NCBI GenBank assembly: GCA_964034945.1
Contig: OZ035960.1
Span: 21,687,487-21,751,486, forward strand
Length of the DNA: 64,000 nucleotides
Source of the DNA: Chrysopilus asiliformis
Taxonomy: Eukaryota; Arthropoda; Insecta; Diptera; Rhagionidae
Direction: 5' to 3'
Shown here: in pieces, positions 22,573 to 34,807 of the stretch
Layout: each line of letters starts with the position of its first letter
Numbering within the stretch: the first letter of the stretch is position 1
Notes under the pieces: generated by a model
Databases searched by the model: none
What the model was told of the DNA's origin: nothing
Seen by the model: only the letters and a program-made list of their open reading frames with translations
Position numbers and translations under genes: made by a program

Positions 22573-25500
22573 GTAAGTTAATTTTATGTTTATTTGAAAA
22601 AACAATTTTTTTTTTGGTATGCCCCTGGATATTTACAAATTTTACACTTTCTCTATCCATCTGCAAAAACTATGCGAACCGCAAAAAATATGTTAAACTT
22701 TTTCTTCGACTCGTGAGGTGCCAAATTTTAATACCGAAAAATTGAAACCCTGGTTAACTGATAGTGTTTTCGCGGATAAATTATACCCGGTCAAAGCGAA
22801 AACACTATCAGGTTACAATGTTTAAACGCGAAAGCCTCTAAATGTATTTAAAACCCTTTTTAGGGCACCGATCTTCAGAGGTCGCAGAGCCTGGAGGCAT
22901 GCTATAATGCCGTTAATAATATTTAATTAAATGCAAGGATCGTAAAGGGTCTTTCAATAATGACATAACAATTTTGTATTTTAATAAAAACGCACCCTAA
23001 AACTTTTTTTATGATCTGGCAATGCTAAAACGTCAGTCAAGGTTTACATTTTTATCATGGTGAAGTTCACGAACGAGCAACGTTTTGAAATTATTAAAAC
23101 TTACTACCGAAATTCTGAGTCGGTGGTCGCAATCGTGTAATCTCGAGAAATGGTCCGGTCGAATGGCCACCTCGCTCATGCGATTTAACGCCGTTGGATT
23201 TCTTTTTATGGGGCCATGTTAAGTCGTTGGTTTATGCCAACAAGCCAACAACGTTAGAGGAGCTCAGGAAGAATATCGAATGCGAAATTGCCAACGTTCC
23301 GGCCATATGTATGGAAGAGTATATATGTGTGGAAGAGTGGTGGAAAATTGGCTCCAAAGAATCAATCAGCAAACGTGCTCGCGGTGGCCATATGAACGAC
23401 ATCGAATTTCATACTTAAATGTAACATGTCCACTACACCTGGAATAAATTTCAGCCCGATATCTCAATTATTCAAGTGTTTTATTTAAATACAAAATTGT
23501 TATGTCCTTATTGAAAGACCCGATATAATAGATATAAATTAAAAAAAGTTTTGTTGTAAAAAGTGTTATATAACTTCTACAAACCAACTTTTCGTTATAT
23601 CTTTGAAGGACATCGATGCCGTGCTTGTAAAAGGTCGTATGTGCAGAAAAAAGCTTTTCTGTTTGAAAGGATTTATTCTTGAAAATTGCTTTTTTGGACT
23701 AACGACCTTTTCACATTAAGGTGTCGAATTGAGAGTAAAAAAAATTTACAACCCCTATAAATCTAAAGCATTTTTTGAATATATTTTAAATATATTAAAT
23801 AAAAATTGTCATATGTTTTTAAGAAGTACAGTAAATTTTTGAATTCTTTAATGGTTGACGTTTGTATTTATTTTTGTTTTTAAAGTATAATAGGCCCTAT
23901 CGGCCTTCTTATTTATAAAAATAAATAAGGAACTTCCACGACACTAATCTTACAATTTCATTGGTTTGAAATTTAACCTCCTTTTTTAACTTTTTCATTT
24001 TTTTAAAATAAAATAAAATTTTATATAATAAAACGCAATTTACAATTCACAAAAGTTTTTTTTTAAAATACCGCACTGGCATCAACAACTTTCATATTTT
24101 GGTATTAAGCCGCATAAGAAGTTTGAAAAGATTTTCAATTATTTGTAAAGTGGGTCTACGTGAAAAAATTAATTTAACTCAATTCGAACGTGAACCTAAC
24201 TGAAGCCATTAAAGGGCGGGAAACGTTTATTTGCAAAAGGCAATTACGTAAAAGTGTTTTATGTAAGTAAAAAGCCGTATTCACTTTTAAAAGTGGCAAA
24301 AGTGAATTGTGACAGGACTTTGCACTGATTACGTGTCCAAAATTTGTGCAAAAGAACTTATTGACGAGACCCACATTAAATGAATATCGCCGTGGTCAGG
24401 TCAGGTTTTCCAAAAATTGAAAGTTAATCAACTTTTCCGGCTCGTAATTTATATCGTGCCGTACTTTTTGGATTTGGTATTGTTGAGATCTTATACTTGA
24501 GTCGTTTGGGCACTTCTTTCTTTTTGAACAAGTCTGCCAAAGAAAAATTCCTACATGGAAAATTTTTTTTTCCATTCAACTTGAAGTCAGACCGGAAACA
24601 TTACGCCCAGACTATAATTCTTCATTGAACAAAATTGACGCCACGCAAACCACGTTCGCCCATAAGGCAACTTCAAAAGATGTGCAAATTAAGAAACTAA
24701 CTTTAACCAACAAAAACAGAGAGAAAAATTATAATATTGAACTCGAGTTGAATTACACTTGGATCTATGTAAATCTATAGTTTATTGGAGGTGTGTGAAA
24801 ATAATGCGGATATCAAATCTAGTTATAAATCAACTTAAATTACAAACTGTAATGTTAAAATAATTTTTGGATGATTTTTTTTAATACTCTATATGAGAAT
24901 CATATAGAAGTATATAAGATTTAGTATTCCGTTTGTAACGCATCCAATCAATTGTCGAACACAAAATGAACTACACCAGGGTGTTAGGGATGACAAAAGA
25001 TTTTGATTTCCGCATGTGCATCTGGCTGTCTTTCTATCATACTAATACATAAAAAAATCTTTCTGTCTGTTCCTTTTTCACGCAAAAACGGCTGAACCGA
25101 TTGACTGGAAATTTGGCATGAGTGTCTGTGGTAGTTCTGGTTCCAACATAGGCATACGGAAAAGTAGCGCGAAGGGTGGGGAGAGTAAGGGGAGGGGGTA
25201 AAGTGATTTCGAAACTTAGTTTTCCCTCTATGTTACTCTTTCGCGGGGAAACTACTGAACCGATTGGCATGAAATTTGGCTTAGATGTTCGTCGGGGGTC
25301 CAGCCCCAACATAGACCCATTAAAAAGTTTTTAAGTTCTTTCCGGTTTTATTCGTATTCTACAACTTAGACAAAAAACTTAACCCGGCAACGACGGGTAT
25401 GCAAGCTAGTCCATCTTAAAAATGTTGTCTACCTAGTCAATTTTTTTATGATGGCTTTTTGAGACATTTGGAGACATTTGGTTCTCTGCGTTACATTTGC

Positions 25501-28500
25501 ACAGTGGTACTGTTGTAGTGGTCTTGAGCCATTAGCAGGGTTTCCTAAAAAGTACTTAAATATTCGGTCTCGAAAAAAAGTTGTTGATCAAAGTTTAATA
25601 ACGGTTTGAATTAGTGTGCCAAAATTCGAAGTTATCAAACTTTTGAACAAATATAGCAAGCAAACATCGTCCTGTAAGTACACATCTTATCTTAAAAAAG
25701 CCTTGATATCCTTATATGAGGCGTTAAAAGCTAGAGTGGACCAAGCCACATAATCGAGTTTTTGAAGCTTTTCCACTTTTGTACTATTATTGACTGTAAA
25801 TTTTTAGAAAACCAAATTTCTGTGGACTTTATTACTCAATGTTGAAATGTTCTTTTGTGCATCCAAACATTTTTATCTAAAAACTCACTCGCAATAGTGA
25901 TTCAAACACAAAAAAAATCACGATTTCGACATGTGGGTTGGTCCACTTTAGCTTTTAACGCCTCATATAATTGTGCTTGGATTTAGTAAATTTCAAATCA
26001 CTTTCTCATCACCCTAAAATTTAAAAAAAAATCTCAACATAATATCGAAGGTATCACATATTTTGCATATTTAGCTTCTTCTTCTTATGTCGCGATTTCG
26101 TGCTCAGAAGACGACATTTTCAGAGCTGAGCGCATATAATTTAATGAACTACCGCTGCCATCCGGCGAAGACTCTTCTGACAATGAATGCAATAAGCATA
26201 AATGCATAAATGATAGTCAATAATAATAATCAGCATTCATTTTGCTGCCGTGTTCGTGGTGTCCAAGTAACTCCAAACTCCAGCAAATTCTCCTCCAAAC
26301 TGCACGGAATCAAACCGAACGGATCGATTGGCCGCGTTCATGAATCAGTGCAGAAATTCATTTACGGCTGAATAACGACAGTCGACGGGCAATTTTTTAA
26401 TGAAAGGGAAACGTTAAAAGGCTGCAATGCAATGTCGGCTAGCATCGTAATTTCAGCATAATAAACATAAAAACATTACCGCATTAAAGTGGTTTAAAAA
26501 GCACATCATGCGGCGTTATGTTTGGGGTAGGGGTAGAGGGCAGACGGTTCCATGTGATTACACATTTAGTTCAATGTTATGCAGATCAGCATATTTGCAG
26601 CACAATTTTGTTTTGTTGCCCGGGTTTAATGCCACGGCACTACAATCATATTAGTTTTTGTTGATGGGGTCATATATGTATAAACAAGTAACATGAAATA
26701 TGGTATAAGGTAAAGTGTGCTATTTGTGTATTTGAAATTATACTTATTTTAAATGTCCGGCTGATTTTTTGGTTGATTTTTACATTTTTCGATAGTCAAA
26801 AATTCTAATGTTTTTTTTCCGAAATGTAATAGAACTAAAACTTCCAAACTTCATCTTCAAACCGCTGAGGTATTTTCAAGATTAGTAATGTCTGAAAATA
26901 TCACCATAAAATACTTTACACTTTTAAAGGCGGGAGGTTCTGCGTTAGTGTAACAAAAAAAAGCTTGCCAAATGGAGGAGAGGGCTCGAAATCCTCAGCG
27001 TGACGTTTTTTATGGGCAGCCTTTATTATTAAGACAAAAAGGGTTCAGAATATCACTTATTTACAATAATAGTGCCGGAACTAAAAAATGAGCAGTTTTG
27101 AGTTAATAATGCAGAATGATTCGTTTGACTTATTCAGTCATCTGACAAAACGTCTTAGTTCTACAAAAAATACTCGCCATGGGAGAACTCGATGAGTCCG
27201 CCACATGTCTGTATGTGTGTCTTTCGTGTGTATGTATATATCGAAAATTGTAAGATCGACTTCTATTAGTATACCTTAACCGATTTTGAAGCGTTTTTTA
27301 CATTCGAAAGCTGTTATTTTCCCATAGAACCATATTGCGAAAAAATGGTTCATTTTCAAGAAAATCGCGAAAAGGGTGTAAAGAGTGGTCAGATTGAATT
27401 TTTATGTATAGTCGAGTTATGTATAGCAGAGTTATAAAAAATGAGCCGTTTTCGAGAAAATTGTAAAAATCTAGGAATAGTTGCATTTTTGTCATTTTCG
27501 GAAGAGGTTTACCCCCGTCGCACACTTCAGCTAAGCGAGCTGAACTACGTGAGCTAAGTTTCTCGCTGAAAGTAAAATCCTTAGCATTTGCATTGGTGAC
27601 CGCACACTTCAGCGAAACTATGAAACTACATCGCGTAGTCATGGGCGACGCGGACTAAGCTCGCTTGCGTAGTTCAGACCTCAACTACGCGAACGACTTC
27701 GCTGGCATCGCTGACACTCACATATAAATATTTTCGGCGTTATACAGTGTAGAATCGGTGTTTGCAAAACTGTAGTATTTTGTGGACATAAAAGTGTAAG
27801 GAAAACGTGAAAATTGAATTCTTTTGCGGAATATTTTCAATCGCGTTAAATAATTTATATCTAAAAATGGCTGCAGATAAAGTGGAAAAACGCATATTTT
27901 TTAACGTTTCCCTTTCATTAAAAAATTGAAAATATCGCCGCGTAGCTTAGCTCAAGTGTGCAACGAGGTGAGCTAACCCAGCTAGGCTATGTAACTATAG
28001 CTAGCCTCGCTCACATAGCTTAGCTGAAGTGTGCGACGGGGGTCATCTTTGGATAAAACCTCTTCTATGCCAAATTTCAACTCTCTACTTCAATTAGTTC
28101 TCGAGAGGGGTTTGAGAAAGGAGGAATATTTTAAAAATGATGTTTTTAAATATTTCAAAAATTGTTGGTAAAAGTCAAAACCTTTTTTTTAATTAAAAAA
28201 AACCATTGAAAATGTGCTATAAATAAAATATCGACGTGTCTAAAATCAGGTACTCCGCCTTATAATATATCATGTTATAGAATAATCGTATGTGTAACAA
28301 CAGTAAATAGAAAGGAAAAGTAATAACCGGTAAAGCAAAACAATAATGGTTGCCAGCAATTACTGCTATACTTATACGATTATTGCTAAGAAAATGTATG
28401 ACGACGTTCTTAACGATTGTCTGTTTGCTGTCTGATAGTACTCGATAGTCGTCTATTCTGGCTCCAAAACAGTCGTAATTTTAAATATCGGTTGTACATT

Positions 28501-31500
28501 TTTTTTCTGTATATACCGCACCGTTAATAGCAACAGTAAAAAAAAGAACCAACAACCAGGTGTAGAGGTAGAGCATTTATTAACCTATGGTAGTGTTCCG
28601 AACATAATTGGGTACGGCCGCATAGGTGTGGCAGATTTAAAGGTTGAATTTTCGTAATACGGAAATAAGAACAGTTGCATTTCTTCTGTCTTGTCTTGTC
28701 TTAAATGCTTGAGGGCGAACTAAACTGAGTTACTAACTGATTTTGTTTTACTTATTTATGAATTTACATGTGGACAAGTTTTAGATTATGCGAGTCATTT
28801 TTTTTTCGTTAATGGCAAGTGAAAAAACCACTTAGTAAGAAGTCACGCTGTTTAAAAGGCGTTTTATGCTCACTTCTTATCCGTTTCGCTGCTTTTATTG
28901 TTCCTCTAAAAATTAATGGTGAAACAAAGAACAATAAACACTATTGGAGCTCGACGGTGTCTTAAAATGAAATGAAAATCACTCACCCGTGGAAATAGGA
29001 TCGTTTATATTATGTTAAATTTAATTGAAAGGAGTTAAGCTGTCTCGAAGGTTATCAAAATCTAATTTTTTCTTCTTAATTAACGTGTGATTAGTACAGA
29101 TAAATAATTGGAATGTACAACGAATGGAATTTAGATCAATTGTTTGACAAAAATAATCATATGTGGAAATAATACTCAGATGTCATATTTGCGAAATAGG
29201 AAATACACGTATAAAAATATTTCTAATTAAAAAAAATTAATTAATCGTCAAGAATTCGTTTCCGAATCCGGCATTCCAATCGAAAAGATGTTTATCGGTC
29301 CTTTCACGTTTTATTAGAGGTAGAAATATGGGGTATGGTTTTTTTTTTGATCAACCATAGCAGAGATTTTTTCAGATTTTTTTTTAAATTTTCAATTTTG
29401 TTTTCGACTCATTGTCGATTTCCTATGTCGATGCCGTCCAAAAATAAGTTTTTCCATTTAATTTTAGAAAACGTTGAGATTTTCGAGATTTTGAAATCCC
29501 TTTGAGAGGGTTAAGAACTCTATGATATTTTTACAACCTACACACAGCGAAAAAATGGTAAATCTATTGGAAATCGCGACTATAACTAACATTATTTGAT
29601 TCTATTATTTCTTTTATTTTGATAATTGGGTAATAGGACTTATTCGAATATTTTTTCTCCTATCAGAACCATGTCAAAATTCACTATTTTTACAATAAAT
29701 TTAAATAGTTAGCAGTAAAATTTACTAATTTGTGGTGAAATTGACTATTTTTGTAATTGAAATTAATTATTCTGTAATTGAAATTGCATATTTTAGTAAT
29801 AGTTCCGATTCCCCATTACAAAATACATACTTAGATTAACTATTTTTTTCTTTGCGAGTATTTATGTAAAAATCAAATCAAAATTTCCGCAAAGATTCTG
29901 GAGATAGCAGGGAAGGGGTTATAAAAGACGGGGTAGATGGGTTTTTTTGTGTACGGTGTATCTAATGGTGAAACTTCCATCAAAATCCTCTTGCCTGTTC
30001 AGGAATTTTCAGTGGGAAAATATTCGAATGAATTAAATTTTATAGCGACAAAACTTTGACCGAGATATTGTTTATCCAATTCAGAAACCCCATATAATTC
30101 GTTTAACCGGTTCAAAAGTTACCTGGCAAGGAGCTCCGAGGGACGACATATTTAAAAAAAATCAAAAAAATTGATAAAAAAATTTGAAATTTTAAAAAAC
30201 ACGTTGGAAAGTTAATACTGAATTCGAAGAAAAATCCGGTATTTACAATATCTTGACGAAAGTGGAGAAAAACATAAGAAAATCTGTAATAGTCAGGGGC
30301 CAATCATCAAATACTCTATATGAGGCTAGACAAAATTTTAGTGAAAAAAATACAATTCGATAGGTATATCACATAGAGTATAAAAATTCACTCTGCGGAA
30401 AATTGCTCAAAATTTTGCACACATTTAATCCTTGTTGAGATTAAATCTTGAATGTTATAAGATAATAAAGATTTGTTGATGTAAATGCGATATACTATAA
30501 GTGAAAATTCAAGAAGGAATTTAATTTAAAAGGCCGAAATAATGCAAAACGATATCAGTTTTTCCAATTTCTTAAAATGGTCCGATGTTGGAGCTGGGTT
30601 TTCGGAAAATATTTATGCCAAATTGGAGAATCATCGGTTTAGCTATTTTCCCATGAATTAGTGTTGTTCCTATATTTATATGTTAATTAATAAGTATTCA
30701 GAATTTTTTCTTCATTAAAAATGAAATTCAAATGTTTATTGCAGATATGGTGGACAGCGTTATCAGTAGCACTAGGATTGGACGTTAGGGGTGATATAAT
30801 TCGTGGAGTTCCATGCGTGAAACGTCATCACCAGCTTTTTTGTCCGACAGCTGGAAATAGTTATCCAATGTAAGTTCTACTTTATTGTTGTTTGATAAAA
30901 AATCGTTTTAAAAATCTAATTTCAAATCGTTATCTATTTAGTGAAAGGATCGAACAATTTATTGATGATAACAAGGCACTGATGCGACGAATGTATGGTG
31001 ATTTTGAAATGACGTCACAGTTTGGCGGGCAAAGGCGGAAACGGAAACGCAGTATTGATGAGCCGGATTTTGCTGACTTACAGGACGCACCAAGTGAAGA
31101 TTATGATTTCTTCTCTGATCTTGAAGAGGGCGACACTTATTTCGGGAAGTGGCGACAAAAACGTCAAAGTACGCCGAGTTTTCGAAATAATAACAATAAC
31201 GGACAAAATAATCCACGGAATCAGAATTCGAAGCCCCCAAATCGCCGTGGTCCGGGATCGAATCCGGAAACGGAAAATAGCACTGGAAGGTAATATGCGT
31301 AAAATATGATATTTTTGTATTTTCTCTTAAATCGAAATTTTGATTTGTTATATTGTTAATGTAATAATTTCGAAATATTTTTTAAAATATTGCAGGGTTG
31401 ATGTTTGTGAATCGAAAATAGAAATCGTTACACCGTATTGGGCATCGAATTCAGCTGGAAAAATTCGGGCAATTGTGAATACTCAACATTTTGAACAAGC

Positions 31501-31746
31501 AATACATCAGGAAATTTGCACGTAAGGACTTTAATATATTTCGAAGACATTTATTATGATTCATTGATTATAAATTTTAATTCAAGTAAACCGCAAACTG
31601 GCAGATGTGGCAAGGATTGCGGATGTGAGCAGAAATACAAATGGCATCGATTATTGGCCTATGATCCAGACAATGACTGCAAGGGAATTTTTATGGACTG
31701 GTTCCTATTTCCTTCATGCTGTGTTTGCAGATGTTCTCCAACCTAA
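22451..31746 (+). CDS. Spaetzle-family cystine-knot ligand, spz5-like (3' five exons)
   Basis: Secreted pro-neurotrophin-like ligand; in the fly, Spaetzle paralogues activate Toll receptors after cleavage of the pro-domain. Exons: 22451-22572, 30745-30869, 30942-31289, 31396-31521, 31587-31746; all borders are AG/GT and phases agree. The pro-domain contains [32 protein letters not shown] and [14 protein letters not shown]. Two basic sites, RRKRKR-S and RQKR-Q (exon 3), fit furin-type processing. The last two exons give the cystine knot: [15 protein letters not shown] to [16 protein letters not shown], with 10 cysteines. I favour spz5 on the overall pattern ([19 protein letters not shown]); spz3 is the main alternative. 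The signal-peptide exon(s) upstream were not found. Confidence 0.9.
22945..23523 (+). mobile_element. Internally deleted mariner-type element in the spz5-like intron
   Basis: TA at 22943-22944 and 23524-23525; ends pair over about 40 bp (GGGTCTTTCAATAATGACAT / its complement). Only the two ends of the transposase gene remain. Confidence 0.85.
23057..23418 (+). pseudogene. mariner-type transposase with internal deletion
   Basis: Begins [17 protein letters not shown], meets a stop soon after the deletion junction (about 23135), and resumes in [20 protein letters not shown], the segment holding the last catalytic region, to the natural C-terminus [15 protein letters not shown]. The central part, including the first two catalytic residues, is gone. 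It is a different lineage from the one at 19188. Confidence 0.9.
23530..24149. other. Intron of the spz5-like gene, nothing recognised
   Basis: AT-rich, no exon or repeat end seen. Confidence 0.4.
24150..24374. mobile_element. Candidate MITE with GTGGGTCT ends
   Basis: GTGGGTCTACGTGA at the left and GACGAGACCCAC at the right form a short inverted pair; 225 bp, no target duplication resolved. Confidence 0.45.
24890..25030 (-). repeat. Family D repeat fragment
   Basis: Reverse match to the 3' part of 12245-12880 (CACCAGGGTGTTAGGGATGA, AAAAGATTTTGATTTCCGCA). It ends where Helitron copy 3 begins. Confidence 0.6.
25037..25409 (+). mobile_element. Non-autonomous Helitron, copy 3, complete
   Basis: Starts TCATACTAATACATAAAAA after an A, ends with ACCCGGCAACGACGGGT, ATGCAAG and CTAG followed by T. 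The A|T insertion site and both ends are intact. It contains a GTCTGTTC tract and a single full module. Confidence 0.85.
25715..25967. mobile_element. MITE with about 45-bp inverted ends
   Basis: TA-flanked; arms begin TATGAGGCGTTAAAAGCTA and continue through AGTGGACCAA-CCACAT with few mismatches. 253 bp, no coding frame. Confidence 0.75.
25970..27510. other. Intron of the spz5-like gene, nothing recognised
   Basis: No exon. A stretch near 26940-27050 resembles 59270-59370 (shared '-TTTATGG-CAGCC-TT-' and GACAAAAA), so both may belong to a further repeat family. Confidence 0.4.
27511..28043. mobile_element. Element with CCCCCGTCGCACAC inverted ends
   Basis: Starts ACCCCCGTCGCACACTTCAG and ends with its reverse complement; subterminal parts carry many AGCTAAGC/GCTTAGCT motifs in both orientations. 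533 bp. The flanking bases (TTA left, TCA right) would suit an imperfect 3-bp duplication. It interrupts a repeat shared with 18950-19112. Confidence 0.7.
28050..29540. other. Intron of the spz5-like gene, nothing recognised
   Basis: AT-rich; only the right part of the interrupted repeat (to about 28140) is identifiable. Confidence 0.4.
29541..29858. mobile_element. MITE, TA-flanked, CACACAGCGAAAAAATGG end
   Basis: TA on both sides; ends CACACAGCGAAAAAATGGTA and, reversed, CTCGCAAAGAAAAAAATAG. The interior repeats phrases such as AAATTGACTATTTTTGTAAT. It is related in the interior to 51421-51906. Confidence 0.6.
29860..30744. other. Intron of the spz5-like gene, nothing recognised
   Basis: A family D-like fragment is near 30290-30390 (GGGGCCAAT, CTCTATATGAGG). 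It ends at the acceptor TTTATTGCAG. Confidence 0.4.
30745..30869 (+). CDS. spz5-like exon ii (pro-domain)
   Basis: Reads [20 protein letters not shown] then [20 protein letters not shown]; two cysteines. Donor AAT|GTAAGT; the split codon is completed by exon iii. Confidence 0.85.
30942..31289 (+). CDS. spz5-like exon iii (pro-domain end, cleavage sites)
   Basis: [20 protein letters not shown] is followed by the basic cluster RRKRKRS, an acidic stretch ([13 protein letters not shown]), a second basic site RQKRQ and a low-complexity N/P-rich linker. Short frames on the opposite strand are shadows. Confidence 0.9.
31396..31521 (+). CDS. spz5-like exon iv (cystine knot, first half)
   Basis: [20 protein letters not shown], then [21 protein letters not shown]. 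Acceptor ATATTGCAG, donor GTAAGG. Confidence 0.9.
31587..31746 (+). CDS. spz5-like exon v (cystine knot, second half, stop)
   Basis: [37 protein letters not shown] and [11 protein letters not shown], then TAA. Eight of the ten knot-region cysteines are here. Confidence 0.9.
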
Positions 31747-32970
31747 ATTCATTTTCAACCTCTAATTAATTAATTTAATGATTATATAAACGAAATTGCC
31801 AAACTTTTGTTGTAATTTACATTGAATTGAATAATAATTATTATAAAATTATTTTGTTTTACTGTAAATACACAATCATACGGTGAACTATAGTTGGTAA
31901 GGTAAAAAATTTATAATTTTTTTTACGAACAATCATTTTAAATCAATACTATTAAATAATGAATATTTTGAAGTTTGTATTAGACGTTTTTTAGGGATTT
32001 CTCAAGTATGTTTTTTGTGCGAATTTGACGAGTTCCGTTGTGTAGCTAAATTAAACCATAATTTCATAATTTTTGTTGAACAAAAATATAGAAAATTTAA
32101 AAAAAAAACATTACGAAACTTCATTAAAAAATATATACTATGGTTTAACTATTAAAATAAGTGAATATCGAAATATTTTTATCTGTACATTTAGGAATTT
32201 AGTTTTGCCGTTTTTATTTTCTATTCAAAACGGTATTCAGATGTAAGTCATGTGTTTTTATGATATATTTATAAGTTATGCAAAACAATTTCTGCCTTCA
32301 ATTTATTCATTCTTGAAAAATAAAAATATATGACTTATAGTTTAAAGATTAGATTTAATTTAGAAATATTTAGACTCAAGACGATAACGATTTTTTAGAT
32401 GCTGCGTTGTTTTTAAAAAATACGGCAGAGAAAGAAAAAAAATGTTTGAAAATTAATTAATTATAGATGAACACTTTTAGGCAATTAAATTTAAATCTTT
32501 TGGAAGTTGAAAATATTTCCAAGGAAATAGAAATGTTTCTAAAAGTGTATAATTTGAATTATGAAATAAATAATGAAGCGTAGTTGTTGTTACTGTTTTA
32601 TTATACCTAGATCTCGCAGAAGTGTGAGTAGCTTTCAACAAATTCGCTATTATCACACTTTAAAAATCTTTTGTTTATAATTTTTTATACCACATGCCGT
32701 TTTCGAGAAAATGTCGAAAAAAAATTCTGAGTATTTGAGCATTTTTTAAGAGCTTCTGCCATCAGCGCATAATATTTATTTCAATTTCTTGACCGCTGAG
32801 ATTTTAATATTTTTCACTGGAATAATAACTTTATTTTGTTTCTCTCGAAACCATTTCCATTCAAATATATCAAAATTCTCCTCGACAACATATTTTTTAT
32901 ACAGTTATTCTTTGAATTACTTCTGCAAGTTTTTTTTTTAAATCTGGCTCATAATTTTTCTTCTTAGCTA
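31747..32970 (+). other. 3' untranslated / intergenic
   Basis: AT-rich, no gene. Candidate poly-A signals (AATAAA) are present, for example near 32564; which is used cannot be told. Confidence 0.4.
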
Positions 32971-33754
32971 CACTGTAGAAAATGAATTTGAATTTAAACC
33001 GAAAAATGGGGTAAAAACGGGGTAAATTTGCAAAAACGTCGTAAAATTTCGAAAAAAAATCAGAATTTAGCTCGCACACCATTTAAGTTGTAAAATCACC
33101 CAAAAAACATTAATCTTACACTAGAAATAGGGTAATTTTAAACCTTGCGTAAAATTTCTACCAATATTCGTATTTTTACTCTCATTTTGGTGTAAAAACA
33201 CGCTCGCAGGGTATTTTTCCATTATTGTACGGACAATTTAACCTTAACCTTATAATTCGCATAAGGTTTGTGGAATCGGAGTATAAATACTCGAATCGAG
33301 TTTTACTCTACCAAAATCCTGTGTGGCGCCTGCCACATGGGAGACATGCCCGGGAAATTTGGATGTGAAAACATCCGCAAAAATAATATAATATTTTTGT
33401 TTTTGCAGACCGTATAAGCCGAGAAATTCTAATACCATTTTCGGTGTAATTTTAAACAAAAAATGTCGTAAAATTACACCTTTAAGACGCGGTTTTGCTA
33501 CCAAATAGGAGGAAAATTACAACAAAAATGTGGTAATTTTAAACATCCATGTCGTAAAATTACACCCGTATTGTACTTTTACTTGTTATTTAGCTTAAAT
33601 TTCCTCCGTAAAAGAGGCTTTTGTACGCCACAAAATGAGTAAAAATGCACAGCTTTTAAGCCATTACGACTCGGTGTAATTTTACCCCTATTATCGTAGG
33701 AAAATGGTTTCCTACGATAATAGGGGTAAAATTACAATAAAATTTTCTAGAGTG
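32971..33754. mobile_element. MITE with CACTGTAGAAAATG ends
   Basis: TA at 32969-32970 and 33755-33756; left end CACTGTAGAAAATGAATTT, right end AAAATTTTCTAGAGTG. The interior has many GTAAAATTACACC-type motifs on both strands. No transposase frame. The ends fit the same group as 15387-16915 and 47378-47649. Confidence 0.75.
33676..33735. repeat. Perfect 28-bp-arm hairpin
   Basis: GTAATTTTACCCCTATTATC...TAGGAAA, then ATGG, then the exact complement. It lies inside the MITE near its right end. Confidence 0.95.
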
Positions 33755-33906
33755 TAGGTAGAGAAAAGAAAAAAAATGGTCGCAATTTCGTTTCCAACTT
33801 CTAGAATTTTTAACCGCGGTTAAGTGGATTCACGTATAACGAAACCGTCTAAAAACGGGAAGTCCACTCCATACCTTACCTAATTTTTGTATTCTTTATT
33901 ATTGTA

Positions 33907-34380
33907 CTAGCTTGCATACCCGTCGTTGCCGGGTTAAGTTTTTTCAAATTTTTTTTATGGTCTATGTTGGAGCTAAACTTTAGGCAAATCGGCTCGGTAG
34001 TTTCCCCGCGAAAGGGTAACATAGAGGAAGAGCTAAGTTTCGAAATCACTTTACTCCCTCCCCTTACTCCCCCACCTCTCGGGCTACTTTTTAATGGATC
34101 CAAGTTGGGGCTGGACCCCCAACAAACATCTATGTCAAATTTCAGGCCAATTGGTTCTGTAGTTTCCTCGCGAAAGAGTAACATAGCGCAAAAACTAAGT
34201 TTCGAAATCACTTTCCCCCTCCCCTTACTCCCTCCACCCCTCACGCTACTTTACCGTATGCCTATGTTGGAACCAGAACTACCACAGACACTCATGCCAA
34301 ATTTCAAGTCAATCGGTTCAGCCGTTTTTGCGTGAAAGAGGAACAGACAGATACCAACTCATTTTTATATATTAGTATGA
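33907..34380 (-). mobile_element. Non-autonomous Helitron, copy 4, complete
   Basis: Minus-strand element: 5' TCATACTAATATATAAAAAT preceded by A, 3' hairpin plus CTAG (33907-33910) followed by T. Two modules inside and a short GACA tract. It sits between the spz5-like and KIF26-type genes, which converge here. Confidence 0.85.
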
Positions 34381-34807
34381 TTATCCAAATTTACTCTTTA
34401 GGGAATGAAATACAAAAAAAATCACATTTTTGATTTATAAACAAAACAAATGATATTTTATTTTTAATTAGTAACTTTAATTTTAGCTTGTAACAATTAT
34501 TTTATTTAATTAATTTAACAGCAACACAATATTTCTTTAAAAGCATAATGAGTAAAGCACTGGCTCAATATAAGCTAAAGAGTTAGCAAAAAAGAAAGCA
34601 TTTTTTGTTTTCTTAATTTCATCGAACATTAATTTTTGTGTTTTAATGCAAGTTTTTGTTTTTAATATAAAATTTCTTATTGGTTTCGGTGGGTGGACGA
34701 AACATCAGAAGAACTTTGAATCAACCAATTTCCATAAAGATCTCCTGTGATTGAAGCAATCTTTGGCAATTTAACAATCGACAAATTCAATCTAACGCCG
34801 GATGAGC

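Noticed and set aside
22757..22812. Hairpin TGATAGTGTTTTCGC / GCGAAAACACTATCA as a MITE
   Set aside because: Arms are short and no target duplication is visible; left as a simple hairpin.
30959..31309. Frames overlapping spz5-like exon iii on both strands
   Set aside because: Shadows of the coding exon; no splice support or similarity.
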